DNA of 38,264 bases from NCBI GenBank assembly GCA_009176605.1, contig SEYY01000730.1, positions 14,510 to 52,773 on the forward strand, written 5' to 3'. Below the pieces are notes generated by a model, which worked only from the letters and a program-made list of their open reading frames with translations, searched no databases and was not told the DNA's origin. Below are positions 1 to 17,080 of the stretch, piece by piece (within the stretch, counting starts at the first letter, position 1; each line of letters starts with the position of its first letter). The translations under genes and the position numbers were made by a program. The DNA is from Armadillidium nasatum (taxonomy: Eukaryota > Arthropoda > Malacostraca > Isopoda > Armadillidiidae).

Positions 1-297
1 TACACTACAATCAAATGCTTTCTTTAAAATACATTAATCACAAAATACTATGATATAGTAATAGAGTTAAAGTGTTATACAAGACCATTTCATATTAAAT
101 AATGATACAAAAAATGTGTATATTATAGATAAAAAAAAAAAAAAAAAAAAAAATTTTTTTTAAATTTTTCCTGGTCATATTAAATATTTTCAGTGAGGTT
201 ATTTTAAGATTATTGCAGTTGCTATTTATTCTAATTTTCAATTATTGTTTTAAAAATTTCTAAGAGATGTTTTTATTTTCTTCTTTTTCTGTTTTAG

Positions 298-420
298 GTT
301 TTTAATTGTTTGGAATATATTTTCATTTAAATATATATTAAAATGAATATTAAATGTGAAAGTGAAATAAAGATTGAAGAATTAGACTTGGAATATGACT
401 CTTATCAACAACATTCTCAG
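298..420 (+). CDS. ZF gene A, start-codon exon (coding 343-420)
   Basis: A pyrimidine-rich tract ending in TTTTAG (to 297) is a good 3' splice site, so this exon probably follows an untranslated exon outside the window. The ATG at 343 sits in AAAATG and opens 26 codons ending ...QQHSQ, followed by a GT donor (gtggga) at 421. The peptide is acidic and holds the motifs IKCE and IKIE, both fitting the SUMO consensus psi-K-x-E. The exon ends in phase 0, matching the exon at 1935. The text IKIEELD recurs in that next exon, so the two may be ancient duplicates. Inferred role: acidic N-terminal effector region of a C2H2 ZF protein. The donor is non-canonical after position +2 and the intron runs straight into an AT array. 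There is no direct evidence of expression. Confidence 0.6.
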
Positions 421-422
421 GT

Positions 423-1934
<1,512 letters not shown>

Positions 1935-2138
1935 ATCTTTTGTGATAATGAATCAGACTTCACTTTAAAAGCAGAAGACATTAAAATTGAAGAGTTAGAT
2001 GAAAATGTATCTATAAAGTCAGAGTTGACTGAATCAGAGAAGGAATCCGTGTTAGACGAAGGACTGGTTAACAATGGTGTCATAAAATCCGAAAATGTGA
2101 TGATGATTGAGGAGGAATCTTTTGGTCAGCACTCAAAG
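1935..2138 (+). CDS. ZF gene A, internal acidic exon
   Basis: The exon is bounded by TTATTTCAG and AAG|GTATGT, a strong donor. It reads 68 open codons in phase 0, in register with the 343-420 exon and the ZF exon at 6230. The product begins IFCDNESDF and ends SFGQHSK. It is rich in Glu, Asp and Ser and carries LKAE, IKIE and two IKSE motifs, all psi-K-x-E SUMO consensus matches. The IKIEELD text and the Q-H-S ending echo the start exon. A degraded homologue lies at 31395. Inferred role: flexible acidic, possibly SUMO-modified region N-terminal to the fingers. No known domain was recognised; the exon structure is convincing. Confidence 0.68.
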
Positions 2139-2248
2139 GTATGTTGATTCAAATGTTATTCATTACTTAAGTTATAACAGGTTATTGAGGGGAAAGCTTT
2201 TCATTATTATTATTATTATTGATAATAATAAATCAACTTCATTTTTAG

Positions 2249-2331
2249 AAATTTATGACTTCAAAAAATGTTTCTTTATTATTGAAGAAAATAAAAAAAT
2301 TGAAAAGATTATGAAAGATAATTTGAATCAG
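2249..2331 (+). pseudogene. candidate decayed exon related to 20815-20979(-)
   Basis: ATTTTTAG precedes AAATTTATG and the segment ends at CAG|GTAAAA. In phase 0 it reads KFMTSKNVSLLLKK and then meets a stop near its end. The opposite-strand candidate at 20979 begins KFMNLKNVSSLQNK in the same phase after its own TATAG acceptor. This supports a shared exon of two paralogous genes, decayed here. If gene A uses it the protein would end early, so it is probably skipped or dead. Confidence 0.3.
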
Positions 2332-3045
2332 GTAAAAAAAGTTTCCTGTTTGGGAGTAACTCTGACTCTCCTTCACAAGGATACCTTCATAAAATTCCTT
2401 GGGTCACATGTTACTTATATTTCATTTCAGAATTGTGCAAAATCTCTCTACTTCATTATTTACGTGCATTATAATTTCATTTAAAGATTTTTTTTTTTTT
2501 TTTTATTACGTTCAAATTCAACAAGCTTTTTTTAACCTTAATCTAGAAATTAAACCTTTTTGAAGAGTTTCTCTCTTGAGATTGAACCCAGGCCCTTTGA
2601 TATTGAGTTCGATTCGCTACAAAATATGCAATGCAAGGGAATTTTTCTCTTTCTACTCTTAGAGAGAGAGAGGAAAAGCAGTACTGGTGTTTTTCAAGGT
2701 TAGATTGCATCCTCTTTCCCCTTTCTACTTTTTTTTTTTTTTTTTATTTCTGATTACAGTAATTTTTTATTTATATGTATAAAAAGGTAGCTTTAGAAAA
2801 ATAACTGATTTTTCTCTCTTTCAAATGGGTACGTCAAAAAATGGTGGTTTCCAGTATTTCAAAAACTATTTCCTTTATTTATCTACTCAATGCATTCATC
2901 TACAAACATTTTTGGAAATTACCCAACTCTACTTTCTACTCTCCCTATTATATATTTGTAATTTTATTTCTGATGTATATTGGTGGGATCATATTGTTTC
3001 TCTTAAAAAGGCTTCTAAAAGATAAGTTGTTATAAGATACTTTTT
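2332..3045. other. gene-free, low-complexity intron or intergenic DNA
   Basis: Contains a T run (about 2487-2504), a GA-rich patch (about 2660-2680) and another T run (about 2728-2745). The two overlapping short ORFs at 2825-3035 have no recognisable homology and look fortuitous. Confidence 0.4.
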
Positions 3046-3049
3046 GAAC

Positions 3050-3909
3050 TAATTTCAAACCATATTACGTGATTGATCAAAGAAGTACGACCGAAAGTCT
3101 GACCAATTTGGGCACTGAAATGTCACAAACGTTTCCTCGAAATACGCGCGAGTCTTGAGGAAGACTTGAAAAGATATAAGATGATACAGTGATAAGAAAG
3201 CATTATGAAGAACCCAGAGGAGGATAGAGTTTGACAGTATAAGGAAAAGGATTAGATGTTTAAAAGAAGGTCAAGAATGTTGGATTTATCTCAAAGACGA
3301 TCAGGGATACTAGTAGGGAGCTGCACCCACCACTTAATATCATTCTGGATGGAGAATTGAAAGATACGCTGTATCATGAAAACTTGAAGAAAGTCATTGG
3401 CTGCAGTGAACATTTAAATCACCTAAAATGATAATATCTGAGAAAGGAGAAGAAGAGAGAATGTTCTCTGTTTTGGAGTTTAGATAGTCAGTAAATTAGG
3501 AGATAAATAAACAGAACAAATGAATTCAGACGAAGAATGGCAAGGAGCTTTAGACACAGGTGGAAAATTCAGAAGACTTCAGATTAGAGACACGAGAGTA
3601 AACAAAATCGCAGCGCACATATACATAACAACGTCCTTTGGCTGAAAATTGAAGATAGAGACAATAAGAGGAAACAGAAAATGGTTTGCTATCAGAATGT
3701 TCAAACACCTGAGTTTCTGTCAAGAATAAGAGGTTAGGTCTAAAAGAAGAGAGATGGTGTTCAACAAAATGATAATTGTATTGAAGACTGCGAATGTTGC
3801 AGAAATTAATGTAGAAAACAGACCATACACTAGGGCAAGTCGAATGCAAAGCCTTGGTGTTACCAACCCTAAATCATCACCTATCAGCAGTTGTAAAAAA
3901 TTCATAACC
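3050..3909 (-). pseudogene. Jockey-like LINE, endonuclease-domain fragment
   Basis: Read on the minus strand, the translation shows the start of an APE-type LINE endonuclease: INFCNIRSLQYNYHFVEHHL, then FRPNLLFLTETQ, then IILGDLNVHCSQ (the GDFNxH catalytic-region motif, near 3402-3435). The longest open piece is 99 codons (3550-3849); after it there are stops and frameshifts. In active elements this domain nicks target DNA for target-primed reverse transcription. The fragment lies 3' (in its own orientation) of another LINE copy, so it is a separate insertion or a rearranged head. It starts with AGGGTTATGAATTTTTTAC right after an (ATT)n tract, nearly the same start as the copy at 5977. Not functional. 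Confidence 0.7.
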
Positions 3910-3910
3910 C

Positions 3911-3932
3911 TAATAATAATAATAATAATAAA
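3911..3932. repeat. short (AAT)n microsatellite
   Basis: TAATAATAATAAT run between the two Jockey-like fragments. Together with the T run at 3949-3957 it probably derives from a LINE 3' tail on the minus strand. Confidence 0.8.
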
Positions 3933-3950
3933 TTAAAAATAATAATATTT

Positions 3951-6226
<2,276 letters not shown>

Positions 6227-6229
6227 CAG

Positions 6230-7098
6230 ACACTCCTTAGCGATGTTAGTGAAGTAGAAAAATATTCGAAAATGAAAAGTACTTCAAGAAGAATCAAACC
6301 TCAAATTTTGGTCATTCAAGATGAAAGTATTAAAAAAGATCATCTTGAAAATCTCAGTTGCAAATTTTGTAATTTTAGTTTTAAAAGCGAAGATGAATTG
6401 AAAAGCCATTTAAAGATACATAACAAAAAGTTTAAGTGTAATTTTTGCAGTTATGGAAGTAATTTGAAAAAAAATTTAAATGAACATTTGTTAATTCACA
6501 GCAATACAAAATTGTTCAGATGTTCTGAGTGCAGCTATGAATCTAATTATAAACATCATTTAAAGGCTCATTTGCTAAATCATGAAAATATAAAGTTATT
6601 TAAATGTTCAGAGTGTAGCTATGAATCTAGTTGGAAAGAAAACTTAAAAATACACATGCTTAAGCATCAAAATACGAAGTTATTTAAATGTTCTGACTGC
6701 TCCTATGAATGCAATCGGAAAAGAACACTTAAAAGTACACATACTTAAGCATCGAAATATAAAGTTATTTAAATGTTCTGACTGTCCCTATGAATGTAAT
6801 GATAAAGGAAACTTTAAAAAACACATGCTTAAGCATCAAAATGCAAAGTTATTTAAATGTTCTGACTGCAACTATGAATCTAAACGGAAAGGTGACTTGA
6901 AACAACACATACTTACGCATGGAAATGTAAAGTTATTTAAATGTTGGGAGTGTACCTATGAATGTAATCAGAAATGGCAATTAAAAATACACATGCTTAA
7001 CCATCGAAATATAAAATTATTTACATGTTCAGACTGTTCCTATGAATGTAATAACAAAAGCAACTTAAAAAGACACATTCTTAAGCATCGAAAGTTAT
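6230..7098 (+). CDS. ZF gene A, zinc-finger exon (9 fingers, one frameshift)
   Basis: Starts after TTGCAG in phase 0. A 40-residue basic lead-in (KSTSRRIKPQ, ESIKKDHLENL) is shared with copies B and D. Fingers follow at 23-24 residue spacing, first CKFCNFSFKSEDELKSHLKIH, then repeats of the type C-S-x-C-x-Y-E-C-N-x5-L-x2-H-x3-H. Linkers are H-x-N-x-K-L-F-K-C, not TGEKP. Tyr two residues after the second Cys is typical of the ZFY/REST-like finger subtype, while the usual core Phe is Cys or Ser. This predicts sequence-specific DNA or RNA binding in the nucleus. Finger 5 is broken by one extra A in the run at 6719-6722 (copy C has three As), splitting the frame into 174 and 131 codons. The array is cut after finger 9 by a retrotransposon. 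Either a recent pseudogene or an assembly indel. Confidence 0.8.
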
Positions 7099-7871
7099 GA
7101 TAATCAAAGACCTTCGAAGAAGGTACATAAAACCCTAAACATCATTTATAAAAAATCTTACGATAGTGTCCCTCACACTTGCATTAAAATTTTTTAAATA
7201 TAGAAAATTTGTCCTGAAATTTCTAAGGTTTATAAGCAGTGCAATGAAAATATGGAAAGTTACCATATAAACCTTCAGTATTAAGAAGTAACTTTAGTAA
7301 TAAATTAAGTTAAGTTAGGATTATCCCAAGGAAATTCCACATTTCTAATTGTGATTGTCATAAATCCTCTGAATACTTTAACAACTTAAGGAATGGATAT
7401 GTCATTAGTTCAAGGACCGAGAAAAATTGAATGAAAAACATTTGAAACGAAAACCAGATAAATTTATGAAATGGGTTTACGAGCATGAAAGTTTGAAACC
7501 TTTATCGACATCAGTAATAAAAAAGATGAATGATTATTTAAGATAGAAATAAAAATGAAGAAAAGATCAGAAATAATGAAACAAAATAATAATAATAAAA
7601 ATTTTCAAGAAGCTTTATAGAGGAGGGAAGAGGTGAATTAAGAAGAATGGAAAATTCACACATTTTCAAAACGTCATAAAAATTTATTTGATGAATCATT
7701 CCTAGACACCTTTATATCAAATGATGGAAGTTATAATTAATGAAAATTAGGAAAAGTACTGTTATATTAAGGCTTGTGTTTGGAGTTCGATAAATGAAAA
7801 ACAGGGTGGTCTAATAGCACAGTTTGTTTATTGTTGTTACTAATAAACCCTTAAAAGGGGGTGGGGAAAAC
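7099..7871 (+). mobile_element. RLE-type LINE remnant inside ZF array (copy A)
   Basis: The array stops at CATCGAAAGTTAT and resumes at AAGTTATTTAAATG; AAGTTAT (7092-7098 and 7872-7878) is a plausible 7-bp target-site duplication. Between them is decayed RT matching copy B: YKKSYDSVPHTCIK (B: YKKAYDSVPHSWIK), then NPLN, then KWVYEHES and KKMNDYLR (B: KWVKEHEE, KKANDYLE), then traces of the C-terminal region ending AAACCCTTAAAAGGGGG. The YMDD region present in copies B and C is deleted here. Strongly 5' truncated, non-functional, and part of the A/C segmental duplication. Confidence 0.75.
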
Positions 7872-7945
7872 AAGTTATTTAAATGTTCTGAGTGTACCTA
7901 TGAATGTAATTGGAAGAGACACTTTAAAAAAATTACTTATGCCCA
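7872..7945 (+). pseudogene. ZF gene A, last finger downstream of the LINE
   Basis: Translates as KLFKCSECTYECNWKRHFKK, the linker plus first part of a finger of the same family, directly after the LINE 3' end. The finger loses its second His (reading ITYAQ). It shows that the LINE sits inside the array and not behind it. An equivalent lies at 24731 in copy C. Confidence 0.7.
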
Positions 7946-9001
7946 AGATTGGTATTAGGATGTGGGTAAAGAAGGCGAGAGAGGGAAATGAGAAATAAAG
8001 AATAACTGAATCCTTATGGGTCAAGGTTTGACCTCTGATTTCATAAAGGAGAACTTATAAAAGGAATTACAAAAAAAAAAATTTTTTAATGTAAATATTT
8101 AGTTTAATAAATTAAAAAATTTTGATTAATAAAATTATAATGGTGTCAATTACTTTGTATTCATTGATGACTCACTTTTTGTACTTTGACGTAAATGAAA
8201 TCTTGGAAGTAACGCAACTGTTCAAGTTAGAAATTAAATAAATTATTTAAAATTAAATTACAAAATAAATTAAAAATTACTTTTAAATTCTTTTAATATA
8301 AAATGTCTCTGCAAAGTCTTATCCCACTTCCACTCAAATGACTTGATGAATAAGTCGCCAGACTTCATGGTCAAAAGAGCACTCGATCATAAACGCATAG
8401 ATAATCTTTTGCAGACTTCATCAAATGAAGCTGATAAAAAAAAAAAAAAAAATACAATGTAATTCGAGCTAAAATTAATGGTTCTCCTTGGAATCATTTC
8501 AATGAAAACTGCTTCGTGATGGGACGCCTCAGACCTCTTAAGATCTCATCTGAGACAAAAAATTTAAATAAGACCAACTCTGGTAAGAGTAGTTTGAAAT
8601 TTAAGCAATTCATCTATTGAAAGAAAAGGCATAGACTCTTTACTTTTGTTGGGACACTATATTTTTGTTAACTCTTATGAACACCCATCTCATCTTCCTT
8701 GTAATTATTGGTAATTATCTATTACGCTGAAATCCCTGAGAAGCTTTAAGTGCAACTAAGAATTAAGCCCAATCGAGAAAGGTCTAGCCTAAAAATTAAA
8801 TACAATTTAATAAAAATGTATTACAAAAACTTACCATACAAAATGATTTCAATAGTTAAAATAAAAGGAGAACTGGGATTATGTCACTATTTCTCAACAT
8901 TTATTTAAATTTGGTAAAAGTTTTTAGTGAAAACATTTAATATAAAAATTTATTATAAAACGAGGTATTCTAATAGCTTATGTACGAATGCACTTTTCAT
9001 A
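7946..9001 (+). repeat. 3' flank of gene A, part of A/C segmental duplication
   Basis: From TTATGCCCAAGATTGGTATT through a GAGAGAGGGAAATG stretch to CGAGGTATTCTAATAGC, the sequence closely follows 24800-25858. Similarity ends just after TATGTACGAATGCACTTTTCA. The segment probably includes the old 3' UTR of the ZF gene (AATAAA-like sites near 7995 and 8104) plus a small conserved ORF near 8340-8620. Confidence 0.75.
8340..8620 (+). pseudogene. small conserved ORF, frameshifted copy (pair of 25213)
   Basis: Reads SPDFMVKRALDHKRIDNLLQ, then an enlarged A run shifts the frame before AKINGSPWNHFNENCFVM and LRPLKISSETKNLNKTNSGK. The other duplicate keeps this frame open for 84 codons. No known domain recognised. 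It could be a last exon of an unknown gene next to the ZF gene. Confidence 0.35.
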
Positions 9002-9655
<654 letters not shown>

Positions 9656-9904
9656 ATGATACTTGACCAAATGCTTTTTTTTTTTTTAAAGTTAAATATT
9701 GTGAGTGACTTTGTGTGAAAAGTTTTCGTATATGATTTTCCTAGTCTGGAATCTAAGGTAATTACTATTAATTAATTAATTTTGAGGATGGAAAAAATTA
9801 AAATAGAAGAAAAGATTGATTAGTTAATTGCAAACTTTTATAAAATTAATAACGTAAATCAAAATCTAAAAACCAAAAATAAAATAAACTTTACTCATTA
9901 TTTC

Positions 9905-10290
9905 TTTAAGTAAGAAAACTGCTGACAAATCAGATATTAAAGTAAATATATTAAGGAAGAAGTTCTTAAATTCTATCTCAGAAGGAGTAAAATTTAAATC
10001 TTTTTACAGAATTTTTTTTATATTAAAATCGAGTCATTAACGTTTTAGAGAAAGAGTTTAAACTTTTTTTAACTTAAAAATACTGAGATACGTCACTTTT
10101 TTTTGAAATGATAATTTTATAAAATCACAAAATACAAATAAATATTCTCAGAAAAGTTACAAGAACATTAAAACAATTGATTTAAACCATAATCAAATAA
10201 ACTGCTTCAATACCACATTTAAAATTTAAAAAAAAAAAAAAATGGTTTACCTTCCTTTACAAACCAGTTTTCTTTTTTTATAACAAACGG
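9905..10290 (+). repeat. diverged direct repeat, copy 1 (pair 11940-12350)
   Basis: AAAACTGCTGACAAATCAG, GATATTAAAGTAAA, AGTTCTTAA, TCTATCTCA and AGAAAAGTTA occur in the same order in both segments, with many substitutions and indels between. One frame gives KTADKSDIKV here and KTADYLDIKV in copy 2, which hints at a decayed exon. Origin unknown. The two copies bracket the ZF relic E and the mariner-like relic. Confidence 0.5.
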
Positions 10291-10394
10291 GTTTTTAACC
10301 CTGGAGTTTCTTTTAAAATTTAAAAATAAAAATTTAAAAATTACAATTCTTTTTTTTTTTTTAATGCTTTAAGCATATATTTTAACCTTCATTT

Positions 10395-10590
10395 TTATTA
10401 CCTTTATAACTCCACTCAGAACACTTCAATATTTTACTTTTTCAAATGCTTATTAAGCATGTGAGATTTTAAGCTGTAATTAAAATTACATTCATAGTCA
10501 CACACATGTAACATTTACATTATTTTACATTTGCAATTAAGCATAAGTACTTCTTAGTTTTCTTTCTGATTACATTTCCTTCTTCCTTCT
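10395..10590 (-). pseudogene. ZF relic E (one to three decayed fingers)
   Basis: On the minus strand CDYECNFNYSLKSHMLNKH is a clear finger of the same family (10448-10510 region), followed by KILKCSEWSYK, the start of the next finger. Upstream, CNQKEN is the tail of a preceding finger. Stops and frameshifts surround them. It shows that the ZF family was spread further through this locus on both strands. A (CT)n tract lies at 10590-10612. Confidence 0.6.
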
Positions 10591-10612
10591 CTCTCTCTCT
10601 CTCTCTCTCTCC

Positions 10613-11048
<436 letters not shown>

Positions 11049-11159
11049 GTTTTTTATTACACGAAATGTAATATATTTTCTTTCTATACCTATTACATTA
11101 ACAATAGTAAGTTTAGGAACTGAAAGACCCTGTTTGCTAGATTACACTTATTTGCTGTA

Positions 11160-11415
11160 CAAAATTGAGTCCTTGGAAGATGGGGTCATTTCCAAGGGAC
11201 TTTGAACACCTGACCTTACCACTCAAGATGTCTTCTTATGGGGCTCTTATGCTCAAAGGGTAAGTGTAATAACAATAAGCCATGTACGCTCTCATACAAC
11301 TGAAAGAACTTTCGGTAAGCAATGCTGGTGGCAATCTTCCGTAACATGTAAAAGCGTGTGGAGGAATGTCTTGATGCTAATGGCGATCATTCCAACACTT
11401 GTGAAGTAAGCACAA
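11160..11415 (+). pseudogene. mariner/IS630-like DDE transposase relic, C-terminal part
   Basis: One frame gives DLTTQDVFLWGSYAQRVSVI, close to the D-L-T-P-x-D-F-F-L-W-G block around the last catalytic Asp of mariner/IS630-type transposases. About 130 bases later another frame gives RNM-x-KRVEECLDANGDH, the usual C-terminal R-V-x-x-C-I-x-x-x-G-G-H-F signature. Frameshifted and 5' truncated; no TIRs seen. Assigned by motif pattern only. Confidence 0.5.
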
Positions 11416-14165
<2,750 letters not shown>

Positions 14166-14288
14166 TCTTCTCACTTTTAAGGGCCTATTATAAGAAAAGG
14201 AATGTCTAACCTTGACCATACAGACATCATACTTTCCTTGACCATACGGAAATCATAATTTCAAGTTATTAGCATTTCAAAACAAGCT

Positions 14289-14378
14289 TCAAGACACATT
14301 TTCATGTGTAAGCATGTGTTTTACTAACGTTCCTTTACGATTACATCCATAGGAGCATTGAGAACATTTTAATAATTT
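14289..14378 (-). pseudogene. ZF copy B, last finger and stop, downstream of the LINE
   Basis: On the minus strand, immediately after the poly(A) tail of the LINE, the sequence reads KLLKCSQCSYGCNRKGTLVK, then HMLTHENVS and a stop. This is linker plus a complete finger (Cys, Cys, His, His all present) of the same family as the fingers at 16554-17086. It closes the array, so the LINE was inserted between the penultimate and final finger. Confidence 0.75.
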
Positions 14379-14381
14379 TTC

Positions 14382-14422
<41 letters not shown>

Positions 14423-16553
14423 TTCTCCTTAAAGGGTATTTTAACTTGGTAGCTTGGTGTCAACCGTCCCCAAACCTTGGGTCAAGGGCCAACATCCATT
14501 ACTACATGCCCAGCACCAGGCGTAGGATGCTGAGGCTTTTTCTTACTATTTCTACACTTAATTCCGATGTACGAATTTCTACTGGAAGTCTATTAAGGTG
14601 GTAATTTAGACTTGATTTGATCGTTCCCAATGCACCCACTACTACTGGTATCACTATTACCTCTTCCACATTCCACATTCGCCTGATTTCATATTTCAGT
14701 TGTTGATATTTGATTTCTTTTTCCCTTTCGTATAGTGATACCTTCCCATCATAGGGGACACCAACCTCGATGATGTAGCATTTGTTGTTGGTTTTATCTG
14801 TCAAGGACAATATCTGGTCTATTACATGGGATATTATTATCAGTTGGAATTGGGTAGTCATACAGGATCTGGGCTTGTTCGTTATCTATTATTGATGGTG
14901 GGGTGAAATTTCTATAGTTATCCGGCACTATTTCTATATTATATTTTTTACACAATTTATAATATATAAGTTTGCATATTGTGTTGTGCCTCTCTGTATA
15001 TATATGTCTATGTAGTAGGGTCTCACATCCAGACAATATGTGGATAACTGATTCTCCCTCAGCCCCACACATCCTACATCTATCACTGCAGTTCTGTTTT
15101 TCAAGATGTTTCTTAAACCAATTTGTTCTGAGTCCACCATCTTGGGCTGTGATTAGCAGCCTTTCCTCTTCAAACCTCAAATATCCATTTGCTATTAGTT
15201 CTACTGTTTTTTCTTTATCTATGAAGGCTTTATCCAGTACTTCTTCTTTATATTTTTTTGCGTGTTTATGATTGCGCCATTCTCTTTCATTAACTTTCAT
15301 CCTGCTTACTTTATATGTTTGCTTTATTTTCTTTATTTTATTCATTACATCTACATCTTCCATATGCATTTCTTCATTTGCCTCTATTAAATGTTCGTTC
15401 GAGATAATCGTTTGCTTTTTTTAATATAGAAGTTGTTGTTGCTTTTCTTTCTTCGTGTTCTTTTACCCATTTTACATATTTTGTACCTTTTCCTTTTATA
15501 TATTCGCTTAAACCTATTATTTCCTTCTTGTGTATTTCGTCTATCATTGGTACAGCCATACCTCCTTCATTTCTAGGCATATATAATCTGGCAGTGCATT
15601 GGTTTTTGTATATGAGTTTATGCGCATGTAGTAATTTCCTGGTTTTTACATCCAATTCATTAATCTCGTATTGGAACCAGTCAATAATTCCAATACCATA
15701 TGTTATTATGGGTATAGCAAGTACCTTAATAGCCTCAATCTTGTTTTTGGGTTTTAATTCAGTTTTTAAGATTGCTTTTAATCTGTCTAGGTATTCTTTC
15801 CTGATTCTATTCTTCATTATTTCATTCTCTATTTTTTCTGACTCCTCTATGCCCAGATATTTGTATGTAGCTTCCGGTTCTAATTCTTTTATTATAGTAT
15901 CATTAATTATAATGTTTTCAGCATCCACTCTTCTCCCTTTCTTCAGTAGCACGTATGCACACTTTTCAATGCCAAAGTCCATTCTGATATCTTCTGAGAA
16001 TCTCTTCACTATCTCTATCTGTCTTTCAGTCTCAGTTCTGTCTGGAGAGTATAATTTTATGTCATCCATATAAAACAGATGAGAGATTTGCTTTGATTTT
16101 TTTTCATTCCTTGGGTTAACTCTATATCCATTTCTTAAGTTGTTTATTATACTACTTAGAGGGTTCAGTGCCAGTACAAATAATAGAGGGGACATGGTGT
16201 CACCTTGAAATATTCCCCTTCTTATTTTAATTTCGTCTAGTTTTAGGACACCTTTCTCATAAGGTAGTTTCATGCGTATTTTCCAGGTGGACATTGTTTT
16301 TTCAATAAAGCTAACAATTTTTCTATTAATTTTATAAATTTTCAGGATTTCTTTTATCCATGAATGAGGTACACTATCATATGCCTTCTTATAGTCGATC
16401 CATGTCATGCATAGATTCTTTTGAGATTTTCTGCTGTTTTCCATAATCATTTTATTAATCAATAGTTGCTCTTTAGTCCCGTATGAATTTTTTGTGCATC
16501 CTTTCTGTTCTTCATTTAATATATCATTATTTATGATATGGTTTTGTATCCTT
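14379..16553 (-). mobile_element. RLE-type non-LTR retrotransposon inside ZF array (copy B)
   Basis: About 2.17 kb, 5' truncated within RT, 3' UTR (CCCAAGGTTTGGGGACGG, CTACCAAGTTAAAATACCC) and an A tail at 14383-14418. RT blocks in order: EEQKGCTKNSYGTKEQLLIN, WIDYKKAYDSVPHSWI, RRGIFQGDTMSPLLF and YMDD (near 16061-16070). The frame breaks near 15400, and 14794-15369 continues with the CCHC knuckle CRMCGAEGESVIHILSGC. A second frameshift near 14800 separates NRPDIVLDR from CYIIEVGVPYDGK; together these form a PD-(D/E)xK-like restriction endonuclease, followed by EIRRMWN and VIPVVVGALGTI. This order (RT, CCHC, RLE) defines the R2/R4/HERO-type elements, which are often site-specific. A copy with two frameshifts cannot make a whole protein. 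Confidence 0.85.
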
Positions 16554-17080
16554 GTATTTGTGTGTGTAAGCATGTGTATTTTTAAGTGTCCTTTATGATT
16601 AGATTCATATGAGCAGTAAGAACATTTAAATAATTTTACATTAATGTGTGTAGAAAGTATGTGTGTTTTTAAACTATCTTTCCGATTACATTCATATGAG
16701 CAGTCAGAACATTTAAATAGTTTTACATTTGCGTGTGCGAGCATGTGTGATTTTAAGTTTCCTCGCTGATTACATTCATATGAACAGTCAGAACATTTAT
16801 ACAACTTTATATTACTATGAGTCAGCATATGATTTTTCAATACGTATCTGAAATTGCATTCATAACTGCAATGAGCGCACTTAAAATTTCCTTTCTTGTG
16901 TGTTTTTAAATGAGTCTTCAACTCATCTTTGCTTTTAAAACTAAAATTACAATGTCTGCAACTGAGGTTTTCCACATGATACTTTTTAATGCTTTGTTGA
17001 TGCACTTTTGCCCTCTGAGGTTTGCTTCTTGAAGTACTTTTCACTTCAAAATCTTTTTCTCCTTCAGCAGCGTTCATCAT
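15374..17080 (-). CDS. fused ORF: five C2H2 fingers + reverse transcriptase, 568 codons
   Basis: An uninterrupted frame runs from ATG at 17080 through the fingers (residues about 35-175) into the RT of the inserted LINE (from about residue 177), including the YMDD active site, and ends just after the RT thumb (KKANDYLERTFNRGK). If the ZF gene were transcribed, its message would encode fingers joined to a nearly complete RT that lacks RT block 0 and the endonuclease. Whether this is selected or a chance in-frame insertion cannot be told from one sequence; about one insertion in three would be in frame. The other two copies of the arrangement are not open. Most probably a chance fusion, but checkable. 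Confidence 0.6.
   Translation of the reverse strand: MMNAAEGEKDFEVKSTSRSKPQRAKVHQQSIKKYHVENLSCRHCNFSFKSKDELKTHLKTHKKGNFKCAHCSYECNFRYVLKNHMLTHSNIKLYKCSDCSYECNQRGNLKSHMLAHANVKLFKCSDCSYECNRKDSLKTHILSTHINVKLFKCSYCSYESNHKGHLKIHMLTHTNTRIQNHIINNDILNEEQKGCTKNSYGTKEQLLINKMIMENSRKSQKNLCMTWIDYKKAYDSVPHSWIKEILKIYKINRKIVSFIEKTMSTWKIRMKLPYEKGVLKLDEIKIRRGIFQGDTMSPLLFVLALNPLSSIINNLRNGYRVNPRNEKKSKQISHLFYMDDIKLYSPDRTETERQIEIVKRFSEDIRMDFGIEKCAYVLLKKGRRVDAENIIINDTIIKELEPEATYKYLGIEESEKIENEIMKNRIRKEYLDRLKAILKTELKPKNKIEAIKVLAIPIITYGIGIIDWFQYEINELDVKTRKLLHAHKLIYKNQCTARLYMPRNEGGMAVPMIDEIHKKEIIGLSEYIKGKGTKYVKWVKEHEERKATTTSILKKANDYLERTFNRGK

Noticed and set aside
2570..2700. GAACCCAGGCCC ... GAGTTCGATTC reminiscent of a tRNA or SINE B box
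   Set aside because: No A box at the right distance, no cloverleaf and no terminator; only a loose B-box match.
6230..7871. ZF-RT as the native architecture of a retrotransposon with a long N-terminal finger array
   Set aside because: A finger of the same array resumes after the LINE 3' end and tail in copies A, B and C, and a 3' splice site with host-type lead-in precedes the fingers, so the fingers belong to the host gene. Not fully excluded without more copies.
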